A stretch of 64,000 nt of DNA from NCBI RefSeq assembly GCF_002858925.1, contig NZ_PJRS01000004.1, forward strand, positions 35,355-99,354, in the 5' to 3' direction. The notes beneath the pieces were generated by a model. It had not been told where the DNA came from, ran no database searches, and was given only the letters and a program-made list of their open reading frames with translations. Source of the stretch: Caulobacter zeae (lineage in GTDB: Bacteria; Pseudomonadota; Alphaproteobacteria; Caulobacterales; Caulobacteraceae). The translations under genes and the position numbers were made by a program. Below, piece after piece: positions 42,319 to 52,670 of this stretch (its first letter is position 1; every line of letters starts with the position of its first letter).

Positions 42319-43907
42319 GCCACGGCCTCCAGGCTGGTGTTTTCAGGGCTGGCCGCCTCGAAGCGGGTGACCACCCGGTCCAGGCCCTGCGCGCGCTGGC
42401 GCGAGGCCAGGCGCGGGTCGAGCCCCGGCGCGTCCTCGCGGCGGTGCATGCCGCGGCTCTCGCGACGCTGCACGGCGCTGGCCTTGCTCCAGCGGGCGGC
42501 GGCGACCATGGCGGCGGTCTCCCTGGCTCGAAGCAGCCCCCTGCCCCAGCCGCCGGCATGGGCGGCTATCTCGCGCCAGGCCTCGTCGAGCTTCTCACCC
42601 GAGGCGGCCAGGGCCTCGCCGGTGCGGAAGATGTTGCGGTCATAGGCGCCCATCTCCTCGCGGACGAGCTGGACGGCCGCGGGCAGATCGACCCCGGCCA
42701 GGCGGCCGGTGGGTCGCAGACCGGCCTGGCCGAGATGATGCAGGCGCTCGCCTGCGCGGCGACGGCCGCGGGCGAAAGCGGCCGCGCCCTGCCCCGCCCA
42801 CTGACCGGAAGACAGCGCCCAGGACGAGTTCACCGCCCCGCCGCCCGAGATCGCGCCGGTGACCAGCTCGCGGCTGGCCGCGTCGCCGGCCGCGAACAGG
42901 CCCGGGGCGGCGGTCTGGCAAAGCTGGCCGTCGATGCGCAGCCCGCCGACGCCGCGCACCGTGCCTTCCGAGACGAGCGAGACCTCGAACCGCTCGGCAT
43001 AGGCGTCGATCCCCATGCGGGCGAACGGCCGCACGAAGTTGGGCTGCACCTGCGGCATCACCTCGCGGATGTCCTGCGGGATGCGGTCGAGCCGGCAATA
43101 GAGGCGCCCCTTCAGCAGGGCGCGGGCCAGGTGCGGACTGACGTCGGGCCCGGCCGGAATGTCGAGCTCGTGGTCGGCCTCGTCGAACCAGCGGGCGAAG
43201 GCGAAGCTCATCGAGCGGGCCATGTTCGTGCCCGCCTGCATGGGCGTGTAGTAGTTGCTGAACTCCATGCCCGAGAGATCCGCCCCTGCCTCGACGCCCA
43301 TCAGCAGGCCGTCGCCCGTGTTGGTCGCAGACCCCAGCAGGCGCGAGGCGAAAGCGCAGCCGCCGGTGGCCAGCACCACCGCCCCTGCCCGGATCGTCCA
43401 CGGCCGCTCGCCCCGCAGAGCGACGCCCGCAGCGCCGGTGACGACGCCGTCGGCGTTCGTCAGCAGTTCCAGGACCGGATGATGGTCGAGGATGGTCGCC
43501 CCGGCCTCGAGCGCGAAGGCGCGCATGGCCCGCATGTATTCGGGACCGCGCAGGCCGCGATACTGCACGCGTCCCTGCTCGTCGGTCGAGAAGGCGTAGT
43601 GGCGGGAGAGCTGCGGCAGGCTGGTCCAGGTGAGATCGAGGATCCGCGCCATCCAGTCGGGATCGCCCAGGCCAAGCGAACGCTTCAGGCGATCGGCGAC
43701 CGCCGCCTCGCGATGCTCGGGCGGAACCCACCAGTGGCCGGGACCGGCCGTGGCTGTGACGCCGCTGGTTCCGCAGTATCCCTTGTCGGCCAGGATCACC
43801 CGCGCGCCCTCGCGAGCGGCGGCGATGGTGGCCCAGGTCCCGGCCAGGCCGCCGCCGATGACCAGCACATCGGTCTCCCAGTGAGGCGCCTCGAAGTCGT
43901 CGGCCAT
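42315..43907 (-). CDS. FAD-binding oxidoreductase, AprA/fumarate-reductase-flavoprotein-like
   Basis: A 530-residue flavoprotein. FAD Rossmann motif VLVIGGGLAGTWATIAA (GxGxxG at 18-23), then KGYCGTSGVTATAGPGHWW, ATGGCAFASRLLGSATNTGDG (the conserved GG-x3-TGDG dinucleotide motif), MEFSNYYTP, and GLFAAGDAASRELVTGAISGG near residue 355, followed by a helical C-terminal domain. This resembles the succinate dehydrogenase/fumarate reductase and AprA flavoproteins. It is coupled to the ferredoxin gene and to a sulfonate-type binding protein. A role in moving electrons onto a sulfur species (sulfite or AMP-sulfate) is possible but unproven. Confidence 0.85.
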   Translation of the reverse strand: MADDFEAPHWETDVLVIGGGLAGTWATIAAAREGARVILADKGYCGTSGVTATAGPGHWWVPPEHREAAVADRLKRSLGLGDPDWMARILDLTWTSLPQLSRHYAFSTDEQGRVQYRGLRGPEYMRAMRAFALEAGATILDHHPVLELLTNADGVVTGAAGVALRGERPWTIRAGAVVLATGGCAFASRLLGSATNTGDGLLMGVEAGADLSGMEFSNYYTPMQAGTNMARSMSFAFARWFDEADHELDIPAGPDVSPHLARALLKGRLYCRLDRIPQDIREVMPQVQPNFVRPFARMGIDAYAERFEVSLVSEGTVRGVGGLRIDGQLCQTAAPGLFAAGDAASRELVTGAISGGGAVNSSWALSSGQWAGQGAAAFARGRRRAGERLHHLGQAGLRPTGRLAGVDLPAAVQLVREEMGAYDRNIFRTGEALAASGEKLDEAWREIAAHAGGWGRGLLRARETAAMVAAARWSKASAVQRRESRGMHRREDAPGLDPRLASRQRAQGLDRVVTRFEAASPENTSLEAVA

Positions 43908-44845
43908 CAGGCGATCGCCGCGTTGAACGAGGCGTCGAAGGCGCCGGCCGGATCCAGCTCCGACTTGATCGCCCCTGCCGCGCGGAAATGGTCGAGCACC
44001 GAGCGCGCCTCGGCCACCGAGGTCTCGTCGATCGGCACGGGCACGGCCTTGTAGTTGCTGACCGTCCAGCGGGCGATGTCGAGCGACAGGCCCGTCTCCT
44101 TGGACAGCACGGCGGCGAAGGCGTCGGGGTTCTGGGCGGCCCAGCGGCGGGCCTTGGCCAGGCGGCGCAGGAAGTCCTCGATCTGGGGCCGCTTGGTGAG
44201 GATCGCCTTGACGCTGGCGGCCTCGTAGCCGTTGCCGCTGAGATAGCCGTCGCCGTCGGCCAGCACGCGTGCGCTGTCGTGCAGCCGGGCCAGCGCCACG
44301 TACGAGCCCCAGGTCACCCACGCGTCGATGGAGCCGGCCGTGAAGGCCGCCTTGGCGTCGCCGGGGCTGAGGAAAACCACCTCGACATCGCCGGGCGACA
44401 GCCCCGCCTGCTCGATCACCCGCAGCAGCAGGTAATGGCCGATCGAGCCGCGCCCCGTGGCGACCTTCTTGCCCTTCAGGCCGCGGGCGTCGCGGATCGG
44501 CGAGTCCTTAGGAACCAGGATGGCGGTCGAACGGCCGCCGCTGCGACCGGCCTGCACGGCCTTGATCTTCGCCCCGCCGGCATAGGCGAACAGGAACGGC
44601 GCGTCCCCGGCCTCGCCCAGGTCGACCGCGCCTGCGCCCAGCGCCTCGAGCAGCGGCTGGGCGGCGGGAAACTCGCTCCATTCGATCCTGTAGGGAACGC
44701 CCTCCAGCACGCCCGAGGCGATCAGCACCGCCTTGGTGCCGCCGCGCTGGCTGCCGACCTTGAGCGGGGCCTGGGCGTCGCCCTTGCCGCAGGCAGAGAG
44801 CCCGGCGAGCGCGCCAAAACCGATGATGAGCTGGCGTCGATCCAT
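43907..44845 (-). CDS. Lipoprotein substrate-binding protein, SsuA/TauA-like (arm 1)
   Basis: A 312-residue periplasmic binding protein of the nitrate/sulfonate/taurine type. It has a lipobox (LSAC, Cys19) and the family blocks LKVGSQRGGTKAVLIASGVL, IEWSEFPAAQPLLEALGAGA, DLGEAGDAPFLFA, VATGRGSIGHYLLLRVIEQAG and FTAGSIDAWVTWGSY. No permease or ATPase gene is in this arm; the only set is at 51031-52670, which may serve both binding proteins. Its stop overlaps the start of the flavoprotein gene, so the pair is translated together. Confidence 0.9.
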   Translation of the reverse strand: MDRRQLIIGFGALAGLSACGKGDAQAPLKVGSQRGGTKAVLIASGVLEGVPYRIEWSEFPAAQPLLEALGAGAVDLGEAGDAPFLFAYAGGAKIKAVQAGRSGGRSTAILVPKDSPIRDARGLKGKKVATGRGSIGHYLLLRVIEQAGLSPGDVEVVFLSPGDAKAAFTAGSIDAWVTWGSYVALARLHDSARVLADGDGYLSGNGYEAASVKAILTKRPQIEDFLRRLAKARRWAAQNPDAFAAVLSKETGLSLDIARWTVSNYKAVPVPIDETSVAEARSVLDHFRAAGAIKSELDPAGAFDASFNAAIA

Positions 44846-44857
44846 GCCGCCCTCCCC

Positions 44858-47473
<2,616 letters not shown>

Positions 47474-47575
47474 AAGTCTATCCCCCGCGCGGGGCGCATC
47501 GGCCCCGCGTCGTTCTTGGTCTTCAGAAATCGGAAGGTCGGCGGCGCGGCTTCGGCGGGCTCGCGCCGGCGGGCG

Positions 47576-48445
47576 TCAGGCTTGCTTGCGCTCTCGGTAA
47601 GGCACGTCGTCGGAGCCGATCAGCACCCGCTCCATCACCCGCGGAAAGTCGCCATAGTCACGCACCGCGTAGTGCAGGCCCGCGCGGTTGTCCCACAGAG
47701 CCACGGAATTGGGCCGCCAGCGGAAGCGGGCGTGGTGTTCGGGCTTCTTGACCTCCTCATAGAGGCGGGCCAGCAGCGCCTTGCTCTCGTCCGGGGCCAG
47801 GTCGACGAAGCGGGGCTTGAGGCCGAAGTTGATCCAGAAGATCTCCTGGCCGGTCTCCGGATGGGTGCGGATCGCCGGATGGGCGGTCAGCGGATAGCGC
47901 TCGCCCGAGCGGTTCAGGGCGTCCTGGTAGTCGTGGATGACATAGAGCTCGTCGACGGCGGCCTTCAGGTCGTCGGGCAGGCCCTTCCAGATGGCGTGGC
48001 CGTCGGCCCAGATGGTGTCGCCGCCGACCTCGGGGATGTGCACAGCCTTCAGCACCGCGCCGAACGACGGGTTCACACGCCAGCTGGTGTCGGTGTGCCA
48101 GTGGTTCTCGCGGATGTCGTATTTCTTGAAGGCCTCGGCCGAGATCGGCTGCACGGCGCGGTGGGTCTCCACGCCGCCGGTCGGATGGGCGTAGACCTCG
48201 CCGAAGTTGGCGGCGAAGGCCAGCTGCTGGTCGCGGGTGATGTCCTGGTCGCGGAAGAACAGCACCTTGCGGTCGAGCAGCAGCGCCTTCAGGGCGTCGC
48301 GCTGCTCGCGGGAAAGCGTCTGGCGCAGGTCGATCCCGGCGACTTCGGCGCCGATGGTCGAGCTGACGGGCGTGACGGTCAGGCCAAGGGACTGGCCAAG
48401 GGTCTGGCCAAGGGTCTGGCGGACCTCGTCGAGGACGGCGCTCAT
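47576..48445 (-). CDS. TauD/TfdA-family Fe(II)/2-oxoglutarate dioxygenase (copy 2)
   Basis: A 289-residue oxygenase leading the minus-strand sulfur operon. Iron triad His117 and Asp119 in NHWHTDTSW and His258 in LHYAVRDYGD. GAEVAGIDLRQTL and KVLFFRDQDIT match TauD. A tandem 12-base repeat codes QTLG-QTLG-QSLG at residues 10-21. A strong AAGGAGG precedes the ATG. The protein is more like alkylsulfatase/taurine dioxygenase relatives than like TfdA, but substrate cannot be read. Confidence 0.92.
   Translation of the reverse strand: MSAVLDEVRQTLGQTLGQSLGLTVTPVSSTIGAEVAGIDLRQTLSREQRDALKALLLDRKVLFFRDQDITRDQQLAFAANFGEVYAHPTGGVETHRAVQPISAEAFKKYDIRENHWHTDTSWRVNPSFGAVLKAVHIPEVGGDTIWADGHAIWKGLPDDLKAAVDELYVIHDYQDALNRSGERYPLTAHPAIRTHPETGQEIFWINFGLKPRFVDLAPDESKALLARLYEEVKKPEHHARFRWRPNSVALWDNRAGLHYAVRDYGDFPRVMERVLIGSDDVPYRERKQA
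48382..48417 (-). repeat. In-frame 12-base tandem repeat in TauD copy 2
   Basis: Three copies of GGCCAAGGG(A/T)CT (plus-strand reading) lie end to end at 48382-48393, 48394-48405 and 48406-48417, the last two identical. They encode (T/S)LGQ units in the N-terminal tail before the oxygenase fold. Slippage would change length by four residues without breaking the frame. Confidence 0.85.
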
Positions 48446-48460
48446 GGGAACCTCCTTGCA

Positions 48461-48480
48461 GCCGACGCGATACGGTCGGC
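48461..48480 (-). promoter_or_regulatory. 5' leader hairpin before TauD copy 2
   Basis: GCCGAC (48461-48466) pairs with GTCGGC (48475-48480) around an 8-base loop. It lies 6 bases beyond the AAGGAGG ribosome-binding site of the gene that starts at 48445, the same place as the hairpin before TauD copy 1. Confidence 0.4.
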
Positions 48481-48526
48481 GGAGGCGAAGATGGCGAGCA
48501 CGCCCAAACGGTGCGAACGAGTATTT

Positions 48527-48544
48527 CTCAGAAAGAATTCAGAG
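48527..48544. promoter_or_regulatory. Candidate operator, imperfect dyad in divergent sulfur promoter region
   Basis: CTCAGAA-AGAA-TTCAGAG is an inverted repeat with 7-base arms and one mismatch, inside a 50-base AT-rich patch between divergent genes starting at 48445 (-) and 48697 (+). Its form (T/A-ended dyad of about 15-18 bases) suits a LysR-type regulator; the LysR gene at 50055 is the obvious candidate. Confidence 0.4.
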
Positions 48545-48696
48545 ATTTATATATCGCGAACCGCAATAAACGGCATTGGCCGCGCACATATTTCAGAGGC
48601 GCGAATAGCCAGGATCAGCCATCCTCGACAGACGGCTTGCACGCCGCGCGACGATCGCCGAAGAAACTCCTATCGATTTTGTAGAGTTTTCTGAAC

Positions 48697-50058
48697 ATGG
48701 CCTCGCCATCAACGCCCGTGATCGCCGTGATCGGCGCCGGCTTCAGCGGCGTGATGACCGCCCTGCACCTGCTGCGGGACGGCGCGGCGGCGCGGGTCAT
48801 CCTCTTGGAGCGCAACACGCCGGTCGGGCTGGGCGCGGCCTACGCCACCCACAATCCCAGCCACCGGCTGAACGTCCGCGCCGGCAACATGAGCGCCTGG
48901 CCCGACCGGCCGGGCGACTTCGTGGACTGGCTGCGAGGCCTGGGGCTGGATGTCGGACCCGGCGATTTCGCCACGCGCGGCGACTACGGCCGCTACCTGC
49001 AAGGCCTGCTCACCGACATCGTCGAAGGCCCGGAAGGCGCCGGCCGACTGGTGATCGCACCCGACGCCGTGGTCGGGCTGGAGCCCGGCGGCGACGGCTG
49101 GCGGCTGACCACCGCCATGGGCCGCCCGATCCTGGCCGACGCCGTGGTGCTGGCGCTCGGCAATCCCCCGCCCTGTCGTCCGCACGGCGTAACCGACGCC
49201 CTGGCCGCCTCGCCGGCCTATGTCGCCGATCCCTGGCGCTGGGACCCGGCCCGCCTGCCGCCCGGCCCTGTCCTGCTGCTGGGAACGGGCCTGACGATGG
49301 TGGACCTGGCCCTGAGCCTGGAAGACGCCGCGCCCGGTCGCTCGATCATCGCCCTGTCGCGGCGTGGCCTCATCCCCCGGGAGCACGAGGGCGAGCCGCC
49401 GGCCAGGCCACCCTCGCCGCCGGCGTCCGACATTCCGCCCCTGGCCGCCCTCGCCTGGCTGCGCCGCACGGCCGCCGAGCATGGCTGGCGCACGGCCGTC
49501 GACGCCCTACGGCCTGCCACCCAGGATCTCTGGCGGGGCTGGAGCGTGGCTCACAAGCAGGCCTTCCTGCGCCACGCTCGCCCCTTCTGGGACGTGCATC
49601 GCCACCGCCTGTCGTCCGAGGTCGCCTCGCGGGTCGCCGGCCTGCGTCGCTCTGGCCGGTTGCAGATCGCCGCCGGCAAGATCGTGCGCCTGGCCGAAGC
49701 CGAGGACGGCCGGGTCGAGGGGGCGTGGCGGCCGCGCGGCGAAACCGCCTCGCAGCCGTTCTCAGTATCGGCGGTGATCAACGCCACAGGCCCGACCGGC
49801 GACGTGACGAGGTCGACCGATCCGCTGCTGCTGGACCTGATCCGCCGGGGGCTGGCGCGTCCCGATCCCCTGCGCCTGGGTCTCGACGTCGACGCCGACA
49901 ACCGCCTGCTCGACACGTCGGGCTACGCGAGCCCCACGCTGTTCGCGGTCGGCCCCGTCACGCGCGGCGCCTGGTGGGAGATCAACGCCGTGCCCGACAT
50001 TCGCGGCCAGGCCGCGCAGGTGGCCGCCTTGGCCCTGGCGGCGGCGCGACGCGGCTAG
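48697..50058 (+). CDS. FAD/NAD(P)-binding protein (pyridine nucleotide oxidoreductase-like)
   Basis: A 453-residue protein of the FAD-NAD(P)-binding group (HI0933/YdhS-like). Dinucleotide motif IAVIGAGFSGVMTALHLL (GxGxxG at 13-18), GLGAAYATHNPSHRLNVRAG and MSAWPDRPGDFVDWL are typical, then DAVVLALGNPPP and INATGPTGDVTRS. The start ATG is 60 bases from a short AT patch. It is divergent from the TauD operon and its end overlaps the convergent LysR gene by 4 bases. Similar proteins appear beside sulfonate genes, with undefined chemistry. Confidence 0.82.
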   Translation: MASPSTPVIAVIGAGFSGVMTALHLLRDGAAARVILLERNTPVGLGAAYATHNPSHRLNVRAGNMSAWPDRPGDFVDWLRGLGLDVGPGDFATRGDYGRYLQGLLTDIVEGPEGAGRLVIAPDAVVGLEPGGDGWRLTTAMGRPILADAVVLALGNPPPCRPHGVTDALAASPAYVADPWRWDPARLPPGPVLLLGTGLTMVDLALSLEDAAPGRSIIALSRRGLIPREHEGEPPARPPSPPASDIPPLAALAWLRRTAAEHGWRTAVDALRPATQDLWRGWSVAHKQAFLRHARPFWDVHRHRLSSEVASRVAGLRRSGRLQIAAGKIVRLAEAEDGRVEGAWRPRGETASQPFSVSAVINATGPTGDVTRSTDPLLLDLIRRGLARPDPLRLGLDVDADNRLLDTSGYASPTLFAVGPVTRGAWWEINAVPDIRGQAAQVAALALAAARRG

Positions 50059-50891
50059 AGTTCCAGCGCCGCCGTGTGGATCAGTTCCGACAGCTTGCCG
50101 ATCGACGGGTGCGGGGCCGGACCCGTGCGGCGCACATAGGCCACCTTGGGCAGGCTGGGCAGGGCCGCGTCGGGGATCGGCTGGGCGTCCGGCCGGAACA
50201 GGCTGGTGCGGCAGGTGACCGCCAGGCCCGACTGCACCGCCGCGCGCAGGGCCGACAGGCTGGGGGTCTCCAGCGCCACGCGGTAGGGTCGTCCCTCCCG
50301 CTCCAGCGCCGCCAACGCCGCGTCGCGAAAGCGGCACGGCGCCTCCAGGATCGCCAGCGGCAGGACGTCCAGCTTGGCCAGGTCCGCATCGCCGTGCCAG
50401 ACCATCGGCACGGTGCGGGCGGCCGCCGGGTCGTCATAGGCCCCCATGCACAGGATCACGTCCAGGCGGTCGCTGCGCAGCAGTTCCAGCAGTTCGGGCG
50501 AGCCGGCCACCCTCACCTGCAACTGGGTGTCGGGATTGAGCTGGGCGAAACGGGCCAGCACGCCCGACAGCAGGGTCTCGGCGAAGTCCTGCACCAGCCC
50601 CACTCTCGCCGGCCCGGCCAGGGCGTCGCCGGTCAGCGCCACTACCGCCCGGTCGTTCAGCGCCAGGATGTCCCGGGCGTGACCCAGAAGGGTCTGGCCG
50701 GCGGGGGTCAGCGAAAGACGCCGCCCCTCCCGGTGAAACAGCGGCGTCAGAACGGTCTCCTCCAGCCGCTTCATCTGCAAGCTCAGCGCCGACTGGGTGA
50801 CGAAGACGCGCTCGGTGGCGCGCAGCATCGAACCGCTGTCGACGATGGCCACGAAGCTGCGGAGAAGTTCGGTCGGAAGGTTGGTCGGCAT
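50055..50891 (-). CDS. LysR-family transcriptional regulator
   Basis: A 278-residue regulator with an N-terminal winged helix-turn-helix (LLRSFVAIVDSGSMLRATER, VFVTQSALSLQMKRLEE, REGRRLSLTPAGQTLLGHAR) and a C-terminal effector domain starting about residue 92 (ARVGLVQDFAETLL). It is divergent from the sulfonate transporter operon, with 139 bases between start codons, so it probably controls that operon and perhaps the TauD arm. Sulfur-responsive LysR proteins (CysB, Cbl) are longer and not obviously closer than others. Confidence 0.9.
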   Translation of the reverse strand: MPTNLPTELLRSFVAIVDSGSMLRATERVFVTQSALSLQMKRLEETVLTPLFHREGRRLSLTPAGQTLLGHARDILALNDRAVVALTGDALAGPARVGLVQDFAETLLSGVLARFAQLNPDTQLQVRVAGSPELLELLRSDRLDVILCMGAYDDPAAARTVPMVWHGDADLAKLDVLPLAILEAPCRFRDAALAALEREGRPYRVALETPSLSALRAAVQSGLAVTCRTSLFRPDAQPIPDAALPSLPKVAYVRRTGPAPHPSIGKLSELIHTAALEL

Positions 50892-50924
50892 CTGGCGCCC
50901 CGTCTACCCCATTGAGGAACTCTA

Positions 50925-50960
50925 ATAAGACCCCTGAGGATAAGTCTATTGATCGAGTAG
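50925..50960. promoter_or_regulatory. Candidate LysR binding region
   Basis: Between the LysR start and the transporter operon lie direct repeats ATAAGAC (50925-50931) and ATAAGTC (50940-50946), 15 bases apart, followed by the imperfect dyad CTATTGATCGAGTAG (50946-50960), which fits the T-N11-A form. The stretch is AT-rich for this genome. Position and form suggest an activator site. Confidence 0.4.
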
Positions 50961-51030
50961 GAATTCAGCGTCCATCTCTGTGAAGCAACGGCGCCCCCGC
51001 CGCAACGGTCACAGCGATGGAAGCGACCCG

Positions 51031-51840
51031 ATGTCTTTGGCGATCGCCGATAGAATTTCTTCAGCCAGGCCATTTCGATGGCCTCGCCTCTCGCGGGCCC
51101 GCTGGCTGTCTCCGGTGCTGCTTCTGGCCTTGTGGGAGTTGGGATCGCGGCTTGGCGTGATCCCCGAGCGGGTGCTGGCCGCGCCGTCGACGGTGGCCGA
51201 AACCTTCTGGGCGCTGACCATCTCGGGCGAGCTGCCCGCCAACCTGCTGGTGTCGCTGGCGCGGGCCGCCGCCGGCCTGTCGATCGCGCTGGTCGTGGCG
51301 GTGACCCTCGGACTGGTCGCCGGCCTGTCGCGCCTGGGCGAAACCGCGATCGACCCGCTGATGCAGATCAAGCGGACCATCCCATCGCTGGCCCTGACCC
51401 CGCTGTTCATCGTCTGGTTCGGCATCGGCGAGACGCCGAAGATCGTGCTGATCGCGGTGGCGACCACCTTTCCGATCTACCTGAACCTCTTCGCCGGAGT
51501 GCGCGGGATCGACGTGCGTCTGGTCGAGGCCGCTCGAAGCTTCGGCCTGTCGGGCTGGAGCCTGGTGCGCGAGGTGATCCTGCCCGGCGCCCTGCCCTCG
51601 TTCTTCGTCGGCCTGCGCTACGCCCTGGGCGTGTCGGTGTTGGTCCTGGTGGTGGCCGAACAGATCAACGCCCAGGCGGGTCTCGGCCACCTGATCAACA
51701 ACGCCCGCGATTTCATGCGGACCGACATCATCGTCGTCTGCCTGCTCGTCTACGCCCTGCTCGGCCTCGGCGCCGACGCCCTCGTCCGCACGCTGGAGCG
51801 CCGCGCTCTGGCCTGGCGCCCCAGCCTCGTGGAGCAATGA
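51031..51840 (+). CDS. ABC transporter permease, SsuC/TauC type
   Basis: A 269-residue inner-membrane permease of sulfonate/nitrate/taurine importers, about six helices. Typical blocks are LLALWELGSRLGVIPERVLA, AAPSTVAETFW, RTIPSLALTPLFIVWFGIGE, the EAA loop VEAARSFGLSGWSLVREVILPGALP, and VVAEQINAQAGLGHLINNAR. The ATG at 51031 follows a GGAAG ribosome-binding site; an upstream in-frame start at 50980 adds 17 basic residues. It begins the twelve-gene plus-strand operon and overlaps the ATPase gene by 4 bases. Confidence 0.93.
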   Translation: MSLAIADRISSARPFRWPRLSRARWLSPVLLLALWELGSRLGVIPERVLAAPSTVAETFWALTISGELPANLLVSLARAAAGLSIALVVAVTLGLVAGLSRLGETAIDPLMQIKRTIPSLALTPLFIVWFGIGETPKIVLIAVATTFPIYLNLFAGVRGIDVRLVEAARSFGLSGWSLVREVILPGALPSFFVGLRYALGVSVLVLVVAEQINAQAGLGHLINNARDFMRTDIIVVCLLVYALLGLGADALVRTLERRALAWRPSLVEQ

Positions 51841-52670
51841 CCATGGTCCAGCCGCGCATCCGCCGCCGCGCCTTCGACACCGTATCGCCCGCTCCGGCCG
51901 CCGCGCCGGTCACCCCGGCCGTGAAGCTGACCGGCTTCGTCCGCCAGTTCGGTCAGAACCGGGTCATCGACGGCCTGGACCTGTCGATTGCGCCGGGCGA
52001 GTTCGTCGCCCTGCTGGGGGCCAGCGGCTCGGGCAAGACCACCCTGCTGCGTACCCTGGCCGGGCTCGATCCGGTCGGCGACCAGGACGTGACGACGCCG
52101 AGCACGCGCGCCGTGGTGTTCCAGGACGCCCGTCTGCTGCCGTGGAAGAAGGTCTGGCGCAACGTCGCGCTGGGCCTGAAGGATCCAGGCTTCAGGAAAG
52201 GGGCTGTCCGGGCCAGGGCCGAGGCGGCGCTGAAGGAGGTCGGTCTCGGCCACCGCCTCGACGCCTGGCCCTCCACCCTCTCCGGCGGCGAGGCCCAGCG
52301 CACGGCACTGGCCCGCGCCCTCGTCCGCGAGCCGGGCCTGCTGCTGCTCGACGAGCCGTTCGCGGCCCTCGACGCCCTGACCCGGCTGAAGATGCACGAT
52401 CTGGTCCTGAACCTCTGGCACGAGCACAGGCCGGCCGTCCTGCTGGTCACCCATGACGTCGACGAGGCCATCGCGCTGGCCGACCGCGTGCTGGTGCTGA
52501 ACAAGGGCAGGATCGCCGCCGAGGAGAAGATCACGCTGGAGCGCCCGCGTGCGCCGGACGCGCGCTTCCAGGCCATCCGCCGTCGCCTGCTCGGCCACCT
52601 GGGCGTCGAGGCGCCCGCCTCTCACGAAGGCGCCCTGATCGCCTTCCCGACCGGCGAGGCCGTGCAGTGA
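51837..52670 (+). CDS. ABC transporter ATPase, SsuB/TauB type
   Basis: A 277-residue ATPase. Walker A GASGSGKTT (61-69), Q-loop FQDARLLPW, signature TLSGGEAQRTALARAL and Walker B GLLLLDEPFAALDAL with switch histidine LVTHDVDEA. QDARLLPWKKVWRNVALGL is characteristic of the SsuB/TauB/NrtD group. About 30 extra N-terminal residues precede the domain. A second ATG at 51843 is an alternative start. The stop overlaps a GTG start of the next gene. Confidence 0.93.
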   Translation: MTMVQPRIRRRAFDTVSPAPAAAPVTPAVKLTGFVRQFGQNRVIDGLDLSIAPGEFVALLGASGSGKTTLLRTLAGLDPVGDQDVTTPSTRAVVFQDARLLPWKKVWRNVALGLKDPGFRKGAVRARAEAALKEVGLGHRLDAWPSTLSGGEAQRTALARALVREPGLLLLDEPFAALDALTRLKMHDLVLNLWHEHRPAVLLVTHDVDEAIALADRVLVLNKGRIAAEEKITLERPRAPDARFQAIRRRLLGHLGVEAPASHEGALIAFPTGEAVQ

